Of a stretch of 49,994 bases of DNA, positions 1 through 5,997 are shown piece by piece. Under the pieces are notes generated by a model. That model saw only the letters and a program-made list of their open reading frames with translations, had not been told where the DNA came from and searched no databases. The stretch's first letter is position 1. Each line of letters begins with the position of its first letter. Made by a program: the position numbers and the translations under genes. Source of the stretch: a virus; the IMG/VR virus record IMGVR_UViG_3300048591_000787, positions 1 through 49,994 of that record; one strand, given 5' to 3'.

Positions 1-23
1 GAGGCTGCGGTACTCGCGCAGGG

Positions 24-233
24 TTGACGGCCCGGCCACCGCCGACAGGGACCCCGGAGGGTATTCCTGTCGGCGGTTGGCCGGACCTGGACTTCATTGC
101 CAGGCACAGACTTACAGAGACGGCCACTGAATTGTTCGGGTTTTTCGATTCCATAGTGTTCCGATTGGGCACGCCATGCGTACCGCAGACAGTACTGACA
201 AGTGCCGTGTTTCCTGAGAACGTGGAATTTTAG
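24..233 (+). CDS. Hypothetical protein or C-terminal end of a gene entering the window
   Basis: The frame is open from the window edge, so this may be the tail of a gene that begins upstream; the first internal start is a TTG. The first 100 bases are GC-rich and the encoded residues (GGWPDLDFIARH, then FGFFDSIVFRLG) match no family I recognise. No Shine-Dalgarno sequence precedes the TTG. The promoter of the next operon follows the stop codon within about 40 bases. Whether it is coding at all is uncertain. Confidence 0.3.
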   Translation: MTARPPPTGTPEGIPVGGWPDLDFIARHRLTETATELFGFFDSIVFRLGTPCVPQTVLTSAVFPENVEF

Positions 234-268
234 CACAGTAAAACGATTTCCGTAATTGAAACCCCGAG

Positions 269-297
269 TTGACAGTCGCGTTATGTAGGTGTATGTT
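269..297 (+). promoter_or_regulatory. Sigma-70-type promoter for the leftmost + strand operon
   Basis: TTGACA at 269-274 is separated by exactly 17 bases from TATGTT at 292-297. This is a near-consensus vegetative promoter with no gene between it and the ATG at 430. The -10 hexamer lies inside a tandem 12-bp repeat. A small hairpin (CGGCG-ATA-CGCCG, 317-329) lies just downstream in the predicted leader. Confidence 0.6.
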
Positions 298-309
298 TAG
301 GTGTATGTT
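286..309 (+). repeat. Tandem 12-bp repeat overlapping the -10 element
   Basis: TAGGTGTATGTT occurs twice back to back (286-297 and 298-309), perfectly conserved. The first copy contains the predicted -10 hexamer TATGTT and the second copy supplies another one 12 bases downstream. It could be an operator for a regulator or a pair of alternative -10 elements. Confidence 0.6.
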
Positions 310-429
310 TTCGAAACGGCGATACGCCGGTCAGTCAATAGGGCAAACCTCCGAAAAGTGCGATTATGTCATGTCATACCACCAACTTAGTGTCATTGCG
401 ATGGAATTAACTCTGGGAAGGAAATACTT

Positions 430-573
430 ATGGCACGATTGACACCTGAACAGAAAGCTCTTCTCGTTGCCGCCATTGAAGAAGCTGAAAGACGAATAGA
501 AGAAGACCGTTCATATGAAGACGCTATTTCAGCCGAAGAGTTCGAAGAAAAGTATTTAAAGGATGCGGAATGA
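430..573 (+). CDS. Small acidic helical protein, 47 aa
   Basis: ATG at 430 follows a good ribosome binding site (GGAAGGA, 6-8 bases upstream). The product starts MARLTPEQKALL and is rich in Glu (EEAERRIEED, EEFEEKY), so it should be an alpha-helical, strongly acidic peptide. The stop overlaps the next start in an ATGA junction at 570-573, indicating translational coupling. It is the first gene downstream of the promoter at 269-297, which places it among early, dispensable-type phage genes. No family is recognised. Confidence 0.7.
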   Translation: MARLTPEQKALLVAAIEEAERRIEEDRSYEDAISAEEFEEKYLKDAE

Positions 574-758
574 ATCACTATTTCACAGACAATACCAACC
601 TTACATTTAAATATGGTGACAACTTTACCATTACATGGGATGCTAAAGAGATTTTTACCTTTGAGCCAAAAGAGCCCGCAGGCTACACTAAACTACAAGA
701 CATACTGAATGCGGCTGCCATAGATCTCGTTCAATCGTTGGATGAATTAAGTGATTGA
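570..758 (+). CDS. Hypothetical protein, 62 aa
   Basis: Starts at the ATG of an ATGA overlap with the preceding 47-aa gene, with AAAGGA upstream. It ends inside the GTG start region of the next gene (8-base overlap GTGATTGA). The product is acidic, with a beta-rich first half (NLTFKYGDNFTITWD) and a helical end (AAAIDLVQSLDELSD). There is no recognisable domain. The coupling on both sides supports it as a real member of the early operon. Confidence 0.65.
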   Translation: MNHYFTDNTNLTFKYGDNFTITWDAKEIFTFEPKEPAGYTKLQDILNAAAIDLVQSLDELSD

Positions 759-1689
759 TCGAGTAGTAGCCAAGAGATATATATCTTATGGTGGTGGAGT
801 ACAGTCGACTGCCATGATCGTACTAGCAGCTCAAGGAAAGCTGGATAGCATTGTTGGCGGTCCTATAGATGAGGCACTGTTTGCCAATGTGGGAGATAAT
901 GCAGAACATCCAGACACTATTGCATATGTTCATGATGTGATGATTCCATGGAGTAAGTCTAATGGGATTACCATCAACGAATTGAGACAGCCTCATAATC
1001 GAGATTTATATGATGAATTGATGAACCCAGACAACAAGTATACCGGCATTCCTTTCAGGTTCCCATCAGGAGCACCGGCTAAACGTAGTTGTACAGTAAA
1101 GTACAAGATTGAGACTGTGGGAAAATATATTAAATCTCAATGTAATTGTCGAAATACACACCACACTAATAGTGGCAGTAAATTGACAATTGAAGATGTC
1201 CATAACATACGATTTTTGTCAGAACAGGGGTTCTCAATCAGAGCTATAGCCAAAGAGTGTGCAGTTACCAAATCGCAGGTTCATAATATTGTCAACAATC
1301 AAAGCTGGCTACCAAATAGAGCCCCAGAAGCCGCAATAGTGTGTATTGGTATTTCTACAGATGAGATTCAGCGAATAAATACTAAACGTGCCCAGCACTG
1401 GGAAAAGCCCATCTATCCATTGATAGAGCTAAATCTATCGCGTGATGATTGTAAGAAAGTTATTACTGAAGCCGGATTGCCAGTCCCACCAAAATCGGCT
1501 TGTTGGTTTTGCCCTTTTCACCGAAAGTCGTATTTTGAAGATTTACAAAAGAACCGTCCAGAACTTTGGTCAAGACATATAGCTCTTGAAAATACTTTGC
1601 GCATTAAAACTGGGATTAATATTTCAATAACAGATCCAAGGTTTGGATTCAATGATGGTAAATGTGACGAGGGGTACTGTTGGACGTAA
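751..1689 (+). CDS. PAPS-reductase-like (adenine nucleotide alpha-hydrolase) protein with inserted HTH, 312 aa
   Basis: The N-terminus has the PP-loop-like motif SYGGGVQSTAM (residues ~12-22), typical of the phage PAPS-reductase/DndC-like family that binds ATP and activates a substrate by adenylation. The family pattern continues with LFANVGD, RSCT, GISTDEI and the C-terminal cysteine signatures PPKSACWFCPFH and CDEGYCWT. Between RSCTVKYKIETVGKYIK and the GISTDEI motif, where relatives have a short linker, about 50 residues are inserted (roughly 133-184). This insert resembles the HTH found in homing endonucleases (LTIEDVHNIR, IRAIAKECAVTKSQVHNIV). The start is GTG at 751. It is followed by a methyltransferase remnant, a neighbourhood that suggests DNA or nucleotide modification, but the substrate is unknown. 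Confidence 0.75.
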   Translation: MIDRVVAKRYISYGGGVQSTAMIVLAAQGKLDSIVGGPIDEALFANVGDNAEHPDTIAYVHDVMIPWSKSNGITINELRQPHNRDLYDELMNPDNKYTGIPFRFPSGAPAKRSCTVKYKIETVGKYIKSQCNCRNTHHTNSGSKLTIEDVHNIRFLSEQGFSIRAIAKECAVTKSQVHNIVNNQSWLPNRAPEAAIVCIGISTDEIQRINTKRAQHWEKPIYPLIELNLSRDDCKKVITEAGLPVPPKSACWFCPFHRKSYFEDLQKNRPELWSRHIALENTLRIKTGINISITDPRFGFNDGKCDEGYCWT

Positions 1690-1865
1690 TATCGTTATTC
1701 TCAGGTATTGGTGGATTCGATCTTGGATTAGAAGCCGCTGGGATGCATGTTGTGTCACAGGTAGAGGTTGATCCACTATGTCAATCTATTTTGAATCGCC
1801 ATTGGCCACATGTCCCACTATTGGGCGATATTTGCGAGGTTATCGGCACTGATTGTCTTCAGTAG
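1680..1865 (+). pseudogene. Truncated DNA (cytosine-5) methyltransferase, N-terminal fragment
   Basis: The 61-residue frame begins (TTG, overlapping the upstream stop) with the C5-methyltransferase AdoMet motif I (SLFSGIGGFDLGLEAAG) and motif II region (VEVDPLCQSIL), then GDICEV. It stops before the catalytic PCQ motif IV. Intact enzymes are usually over 300 residues, so target recognition and catalysis are absent. No continuation was found in other frames downstream to 2087. It is best read as a decayed methyltransferase, although a short AdoMet-binding peptide cannot be excluded. Confidence 0.75.
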
Positions 1866-1996
1866 AATTCATTCTTATCCTCACTTTCAGTTGAAGCGAC
1901 ACTATATCACACCGAGCCAATAAAGCAACCCTCTTTCTAAGGCCCCCAGAAGCCCTTATAAGAGTAGTGAGATGATTCTCGACTCCCTATAGCCAG

Positions 1997-2054
1997 AACC
2001 GGCTTGTGTTGCTTACACGGCCATATGGCCACCTTAGAAGTGCATAAGCCGGTT
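1997..2054 (+). other. Cloverleaf-like nested inverted repeats in a 5' leader
   Basis: AACCGGCTT (1997-2005) pairs perfectly with AAGCCGGTT (2046-2054). Inside it lie a GTGT-TGCTT-ACAC hairpin, a GGCC-ATAT-GGCC hairpin and a weaker CAC..GTG hairpin, which together fold as a multibranch junction. It sits in the 220-base gap 1866-2087, in front of the gene at 2115. It is too short and lacks a normal anticodon arm and acceptor arrangement, so it is not called a tRNA. The remainder of the gap (1866-1996) shows nothing convincing. Confidence 0.5.
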
Positions 2055-2081
2055 GACGCCATGTCAGTGATGTGATAGACA
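2053..2081 (+). promoter_or_regulatory. Possible promoter
   Basis: TTGACG at 2053-2058 begins at the last bases of the cloverleaf-like element and is followed after 17 bases by a weak -10 (TAGACA, 2076-2081). Position is right for transcribing the gene at 2115, but the -10 is poor. Confidence 0.3.
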
Positions 2082-2114
2082 TGTCATATGTCTTTAAGAA
2101 AGGTACTTGTCAGC

Positions 2115-2534
2115 ATGGCCCCCAATCAAATCACGCCACCCACCACGCCAAACGAGAGCGAGCTGGTGGCCGCTCTGCGAAAACGAGATGTGCCTAAGGG
2201 TAAAGATTCCCTTGCTACCCAAGCCGCCAATGAAATTATTAGATTGAATATGATCATCCGTCAATGTTTACAGTCCATCGACAGGGAAAGCGTAAGAGCT
2301 AGGGCCGCAGAAGATAGGGTGAATGAATTGATGGGGACAGACGAGCCTCGTGAGGTTTTTGATACAGGAACGATGAAGCGTCCTGGAAGCCCTCGGCGCA
2401 AAACTTCTTTGGAAGAACAGTTGACGGCATTTAAGGAGCGAGAGACAAATATGACACAGGAGGAGTTGATGCAACGATGGGATGACGGGACTCCTACGAT
2501 GTGTCAAGCACGACACAGGAGTCCTGTATCATGA
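2115..2534 (+). CDS. Hypothetical protein, 139 aa
   Basis: The ATG at 2115 is preferred over the upstream ATG at 2088 because AAGAAAGG lies upstream of 2115 and nothing resembling a ribosome binding site precedes 2088. The protein has a Pro/Thr-rich start (ITPPTTP), a charged helical centre (NEIIRLNMIIRQCLQSIDRESVRA in two helices) and a basic patch (RPGSPRRK). The stop overlaps the next start by ATGA at 2531-2534, so the lipoprotein gene is coupled to it. No family is recognised. Confidence 0.6.
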   Translation: MAPNQITPPTTPNESELVAALRKRDVPKGKDSLATQAANEIIRLNMIIRQCLQSIDRESVRARAAEDRVNELMGTDEPREVFDTGTMKRPGSPRRKTSLEEQLTAFKERETNMTQEELMQRWDDGTPTMCQARHRSPVS

Positions 2535-2911
2535 AAGGATTGTTATTACTGCCACTAATAGTGACAGGATGTGGTGCCATGCCATATTATAGCACCCCTA
2601 GCACCATTGTGCCAAAACCTACCCTAGAACAAGTGGTAGAAGAAGTGTGGGATGTCAATGAAGAACCTCGTCAAGAAAATGTGACATGGGTCATGGATTA
2701 CCCGGAGAATCCTGATTTTGCTGCTGTTACTTGGGCAGGGTGCTCAGATGTTCGTTGTGAATTCGTTATTACCGTACATCCAGACTACGTGAATCACGCA
2801 GTCATTGCCCACGAAGGTGGACACGTTGTATGTAATACCCGGTGGTGGGACTTCACAGAAGAATGTGCTAATCGTATTGCTGAGGAGAAGGGTTACCAAC
2901 AGCCAGGATAA
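2531..2911 (+). CDS. Lipoprotein with HExxH-type metallopeptidase motif, 126 aa
   Basis: The chosen ATG at 2531 follows AGGAG by about 9 bases. The product begins MKGLLLLPLIVTGCGA, a signal peptide with a lipobox (LIVTGC) that would be cleaved and lipidated at Cys14. Near residues 94-103 the sequence VIAHEGGHVVC contains HEGGH, an HExxH zinc-protease signature, followed later by an acidic residue pair (EECANRI). Two possible disulphides (AGCSDVRCEF; VCNTRW..EECAN) fit an exported protein. A cell-surface peptidase or a superinfection-exclusion lipoprotein are both possible; activity is inferred from the motif only. Confidence 0.7.
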   Translation: MKGLLLLPLIVTGCGAMPYYSTPSTIVPKPTLEQVVEEVWDVNEEPRQENVTWVMDYPENPDFAAVTWAGCSDVRCEFVITVHPDYVNHAVIAHEGGHVVCNTRWWDFTEECANRIAEEKGYQQPG

Positions 2912-2967
2912 TAGCAATTTGCTTTTGAATATGCCGTCATCTTGATACGTGCATTATAGGCGGCATT

Positions 2968-3609
2968 ATGATTCTAGGGTTTCAGATTAGTCTTCCCGAG
3001 CTTGCAATTATGTTTGCAGCCTTTTTTGTGTTCCTTGGACTATCTATGACCAAACCCGCAAAATGGGCGTTCAAACAAATCTTCCTTGAACCCTTTATGC
3101 AATCTGTAGACATGCAGCTAGACCAAAGGCTGACACCCATTCTCTATGAATTACGGCCTAACGGCGGATCGTCTATGAGAGATCGTATTGATGGAATATC
3201 TGACCAACTAGGTCATGTTGCATCTAGACAGGATCGTTTAGAAAAGTCTATGGATATGTTCCATGAAATGTCAATCTTTCCAACCTTCATGACAGATGAT
3301 GCAGGTGTAGTAATTGAATGCAATCAGGCATACCTAGATTTTTGGGGATTCACGGGTATTGGAGATTCTCATGATGGCAGGTGGTTACATCAAATAGTGC
3401 CAGAACACCAGCAGTTGGCTATGGATCGCATCATTTCAGTGTTCGAACATCCAAGATCTTTTGTCTTTGACTACTTGTTGGTAGATGGCCGCAAAATTCG
3501 CATCATGGGAGAACCATATTGCGATGCCAAGGGGCAGTTCGCTGGCTATACTGGTGCGCTCGCCAAGCTAGATGCCAACTATTCGCTTAATATCCCAGAT
3601 GTTTCATAG
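2968..3609 (+). CDS. Membrane-anchored PAS-domain protein, 213 aa
   Basis: An N-terminal transmembrane helix (LAIMFAAFFVFLGL, residues ~12-26) is followed by an amphipathic linker and a short charged helix (RDRIDGISDQLGHVASRQDRLEKS). A PAS-like domain fills residues ~95-205: FMTDDAGVVIECNQAYLDFWGF, a PEHQQLAMDRI helix, then YLLVDGRKIRIMGEPYCD and a closing GYTGAL strand. PAS domains sense ligands or pair with other domains; no kinase, cyclase or output domain is attached. RELATED small phage membrane proteins share the LRPNGGSSMRD-type linker, but a PAS domain is unusual. It precedes another single-span membrane protein. Confidence 0.65.
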   Translation: MILGFQISLPELAIMFAAFFVFLGLSMTKPAKWAFKQIFLEPFMQSVDMQLDQRLTPILYELRPNGGSSMRDRIDGISDQLGHVASRQDRLEKSMDMFHEMSIFPTFMTDDAGVVIECNQAYLDFWGFTGIGDSHDGRWLHQIVPEHQQLAMDRIISVFEHPRSFVFDYLLVDGRKIRIMGEPYCDAKGQFAGYTGALAKLDANYSLNIPDVS

Positions 3610-3618
3610 GAGCCTACA

Positions 3619-3912
3619 GTGGAATACTTGCCATTAATCGTTGCCGTTATTTCATCTGGAACTTTTACTGCTGTTATAGTATCCATGTTTAATCGCAAGA
3701 GAACAACCGCTGAGACAACCGACCTCATCATTTCTTCGGCAGATAAAATCATAGCCAGATTAGAGAATATCGTATCTGAACTAAAATCAGAAAAAGAAAT
3801 GCTCTTATTAGAAAGAGCGGCTCATGTGGAAGAAATTCAGAAATTGCGACAAGAAATCGAGTTGTTGCAAGAAGAAGTCAAGCGATTGAATATCATCCTT
3901 TCTTACCGATAG
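3619..3912 (+). CDS. Single-span membrane protein with coiled coil, 97 aa
   Basis: GTG at 3619 follows AGGAG. The N-terminus holds one membrane helix (LPLIVAVISSGTFTAVIVSMF) followed by basic residues (NRKR), which predicts an N-out, C-in topology. Residues ~40-95 form a long heptad-like coiled coil rich in Leu, Glu and Lys (LENIVSELKSEKEMLL, RQEIELLQEEVKRL). Its architecture resembles spanin or holin-accessory proteins, but the endolysin is 5.6 kb away, so the role remains open. Confidence 0.6.
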   Translation: MEYLPLIVAVISSGTFTAVIVSMFNRKRTTAETTDLIISSADKIIARLENIVSELKSEKEMLLLERAAHVEEIQKLRQEIELLQEEVKRLNIILSYR

Positions 3913-3918
3913 ATTATC

Positions 3919-3987
3919 ATGGCTGATTCAGGAACTGTAACTATCACATTCCAAGTACGTGAAGTGACTATTGAGGTTATGGAATGA
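3919..3987 (+). CDS. Tiny coupled ORF, 22 aa
   Basis: ATG at 3919 opens a 22-codon frame (MADSGTVTITFQVREVTIEVME) whose TGA overlaps the ATG of the next gene (ATGA, 3984-3987). The alternating hydrophobic pattern suggests a beta hairpin. It may be a real microprotein or a leader peptide that couples translation of the downstream gene. No clear ribosome binding site is visible. Confidence 0.4.
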   Translation: MADSGTVTITFQVREVTIEVME

Positions 3988-4295
3988 GTGACTTAATCTT
4001 CAACACTGGAGATACTGTACGCATCATGGGTACCTTCAATGATTGGGGTACTCCTGGTGGGGATCTTGGTGACTTGATTGATCCCGACACCATTACCATA
4101 AATATAAGACAGTCTAAGGCAGTCGCTCCAACTATCACCGCCACCCCAACTAGAGATAGTTTGGGTGTTTACTACTATGACTGGGACACTCCCGCTGAAA
4201 ATGGGTATTGGGTCATAGAGTTTGTCGGGGTGTTGGATGGGCACACCATGGTGTCTCGACAAAAGGTATCTGTCAAGTATCTCAATACGGAGTGA
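3984..4295 (+). CDS. Beta-sandwich structural-type protein, 103 aa
   Basis: The protein is beta-rich with a pattern seen in phage baseplate/BppU-like N-terminal domains: NTGDTVRIMGTF, DTITINIRQSK, DSLGVYYYDWDTP, GYWVIEFVG, HTMVSRQKVSV. The gene at 36152 in the tail region has a comparable layout (ligand-like strands describing a property then a modification), although I cannot measure similarity. It starts in an ATGA overlap with the 22-aa ORF and is followed closely by the gene at 4298. A virion or adhesin-decorating role is plausible but unproven. Confidence 0.55.
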   Translation: MSDLIFNTGDTVRIMGTFNDWGTPGGDLGDLIDPDTITINIRQSKAVAPTITATPTRDSLGVYYYDWDTPAENGYWVIEFVGVLDGHTMVSRQKVSVKYLNTE

Positions 4296-4297
4296 TC

Positions 4298-4852
4298 ATG
4301 CCGGTTACAGTGCCTGAAATAGATGCTCGGTATAGAACGGATTGGGCTGGCTGGCCCGTCCCCACCATGCCCGATATCGACTGGGAGCCATGGTTCCAAT
4401 TCAATCGTCCATGGACTACTGTCATCGAACAAGCTAGCGTTGACCAACAAAGAACCTCAGCACTTCAGCAATGGAACCACTTTATTCAGACGAACGCTGG
4501 CAAACCTGCCTTCAACGGAGTAACCAGAGGAATGCCATTTCAGGTTGTTGACAGTAATAAGGGTTCAACTGCTGTATGGCAAGACCAAATCCCTGTAAAA
4601 TGGAATTGGTTTCGCCCAACTTTTCCTACGATAAATACCCCCTTGCCTACTATTGTGCAACGACAGGGAGATCCTGGTGGCTTTGCCACAGACGATACTC
4701 ATTGGATCGGCTTAGAACCTGGACACCATGAGCCTTCAGTTGAATCCCGCCTCTCCTCCTGGTGCTATGAGGATGACCATGGATGCAAGATGGCAAAACG
4801 GAGAGTTTCTGCCGCCTATGGGAACCTTTGCAGTGCAGCTAACAGATTTTGA
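4298..4852 (+). CDS. Trp-rich hypothetical protein, 184 aa (C-terminus possibly frameshifted)
   Basis: ATG at 4298 is preferred over 4208 because GGAG lies 5-8 bases upstream and the stop of the previous gene is at 4295. The protein is unusually rich in Trp and Pro (DWAGWPVPTMPDIDWEPWFQF, split by a Gln/Phe-rich stretch; PVKWNWFRPTFPT). After DDTHWIGLEPGHH the reading becomes basic and unnatural (KMAKRRVSAAYGN). The +1 frame there encodes a more protein-like sequence, reported as the ORF at 4728-4868. Function unknown. Confidence 0.55.
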   Translation: MPVTVPEIDARYRTDWAGWPVPTMPDIDWEPWFQFNRPWTTVIEQASVDQQRTSALQQWNHFIQTNAGKPAFNGVTRGMPFQVVDSNKGSTAVWQDQIPVKWNWFRPTFPTINTPLPTIVQRQGDPGGFATDDTHWIGLEPGHHEPSVESRLSSWCYEDDHGCKMAKRRVSAAYGNLCSAANRF

Positions 4853-4868
4853 AGTCATCGACCAATAA
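4728..4868 (+). CDS. Overlapping ORF or frameshifted C-terminus, 46 aa
   Basis: In the +1 frame relative to the gene at 4298, an ATG at 4728 opens 46 codons ending just before the phoH-like gene. The sequence MDARWQNGEFLPPMGTF and AVQLTDFEVIDQ looks more like a real protein end than the 4298 frame at the same place. Either the upstream gene is read through by a +1 shift (opening from about 4716), or this is an independent small gene. The ribosome binding site is poor. Confidence 0.4.
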   Translation: MSLQLNPASPPGAMRMTMDARWQNGEFLPPMGTFAVQLTDFEVIDQ

Positions 4869-4886
4869 CATCACATAGGGGCTTGT

Positions 4887-5717
4887 ATGGACCTTTCCCT
4901 TCCCCCGACTCACTTGTTCGTTGAACATGAATGGTTAGAGCGGCTCTATAGAGAGGGGGTGGTTGATGACTCGCTAAATCGCAAGTGCAATGAAGCGCTG
5001 GTTCTTAAAAGTGGAACCGGATCTGCGCTGGCGATCAGAAAAGTAGACGGCAAAATTCACTTGCTAAAAGATCGCAAGGCGTTCGGAGTCCAGGGTCGTA
5101 ATGCTGAGCAACGCTTGGCTTTACACCTACTTCTTGAAGATTCAATTGACATTGTATCCCTGGGCGGACTGGCTGGCACAGGGAAGTCCATTATCGCTTT
5201 AGCAGCGGCAATGGAGTCTGTGGTAGAACAGCGTAAATACAAAAGAATCGTTGTCTTCAGACCATTATACCCAGTGAGCGGACAAGACTTGGGTTACATG
5301 CCTGGAGACTTCGATGAAAAAATGTTCCCATGGACACAAGCCACATGGGACGCCATAGACGCCTTTTGTGACACGAGAGTCCAAGATTATCTCGTAAATG
5401 AAGAGATTATTGAAATACTTCCCCTCACCCACCTACGAGGTCGAACTTTGAGCGATTCATTCATCATCATTGATGAAGCGCAGAACTTGGACTGTATGGC
5501 GCTCGTGACGGCACTAACACGAGTGGGAGAAGGCTCAAAGGTGGTACTAACACATGATATCAATCAACGTGATAACGCAAGCGTTGGAAGAGCTGATGGT
5601 GTTATAGCTGTCATTGAGAGATTGATGGGGCACGAAATCTTTGCTCATATCAACTTACACAAAGTGGAACGGTCACAAGTGGCCAAGGTTGTCTCTGAGC
5701 TGTTCAGAGATTTGTAA
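4887..5717 (+). CDS. phoH: PhoH-like ATPase, 276 aa
   Basis: The P-loop GLAGTGKS (about residues 94-101) and Walker B FIIIDEAQN (about 190-199) place it in the PhoH family, RNA-associated helicase-like ATPases common in phages. FRPLYPVSGQDLGYMPGD is the family's conserved post-Walker-A segment. The first 60 residues (LYREGVVDDSLN, VLKSGTGSALAI) look like the linker that follows a PIN nuclease domain in PhoH2 proteins, but no PIN domain precedes the ATG, which has AGGGG upstream. Its 3' end overlaps the converging minus-strand gene by 45 bases. Precise role in infection is unknown. Confidence 0.88.
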   Translation: MDLSLPPTHLFVEHEWLERLYREGVVDDSLNRKCNEALVLKSGTGSALAIRKVDGKIHLLKDRKAFGVQGRNAEQRLALHLLLEDSIDIVSLGGLAGTGKSIIALAAAMESVVEQRKYKRIVVFRPLYPVSGQDLGYMPGDFDEKMFPWTQATWDAIDAFCDTRVQDYLVNEEIIEILPLTHLRGRTLSDSFIIIDEAQNLDCMALVTALTRVGEGSKVVLTHDINQRDNASVGRADGVIAVIERLMGHEIFAHINLHKVERSQVAKVVSELFRDL

Positions 5718-5903
5718 TTCATTCTCACTTTTCCTCATACCAGTGCCATTGCATACAGGACACGGGTTCTCTTCCGCCATCTGCGCTTGGCAACAGATGC
5801 AGGGAATCTGCTCATAGCACCATTCACCGCATTGGCACCACGCCCGCCTACCGCAGCACCGATGCCAGTTTGGGTTGCGATGACCATACCAATGATCATC
5901 CAT
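5673..5903 (-). CDS. Cys-rich putative zinc-binding protein, 76 aa
   Basis: Last gene of the minus-strand nucleotide operon. It is packed with Cys/His pairs (HRCCGRRAWCQCGEWCYEQ, IPCICCQ, ENPCPVCNGTG), the last resembling the DnaJ-type CxxCxGxG zinc repeat. Its start overlaps the end of a 33-aa membrane ORF (5896-5903), and there is no strong ribosome binding site, so coupled translation is likely. The C-terminal 15 codons overlap the end of phoH on the other strand. Confidence 0.5.
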   Translation of the reverse strand: MDDHWYGHRNPNWHRCCGRRAWCQCGEWCYEQIPCICCQAQMAEENPCPVCNGTGMRKSENELQISEQLRDNLGHL

Positions 5904-5997
5904 TTATCGCACCAATGAGGGGCACAAATATCATTATCAACCCCCATACAAGTATGAAGATCATAATCATATCAACAACCCTTTTCCGTGAAATCAT
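5896..5997 (-). CDS. Membrane microprotein, 33 aa
   Basis: The ATG at 5997 overlaps the stop of the pyrE-like gene (ATGA) and is preceded by AGGA at a 6-7 base distance. The product has a basic start (MISRKRV) and one long hydrophobic helix (VDMIMIFILVWGLIMIFVPL), then a short polar end. It overlaps the next gene by 8 bases (ATGGATGA). The perfect nesting between two coding frames supports it as a real gene. Function unknown. Confidence 0.6.
   Translation of the reverse strand: MISRKRVVDMIMIFILVWGLIMIFVPLIGAING

Noticed and set aside
1990-2060. tRNA gene
   Set aside because: The cloverleaf-like folding lacks a 7-bp acceptor arm with discriminator, a TPsiC arm and a normal anticodon loop, and is only ~58 bases long.
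5735-5947. Minus-strand ORF of 70 codons overlapping the Cys-rich gene
   Set aside because: It overlaps both the 33-aa membrane ORF and the 76-aa Cys-rich frame, has no ribosome binding site, and ends in an arginine-rich, unnatural sequence.
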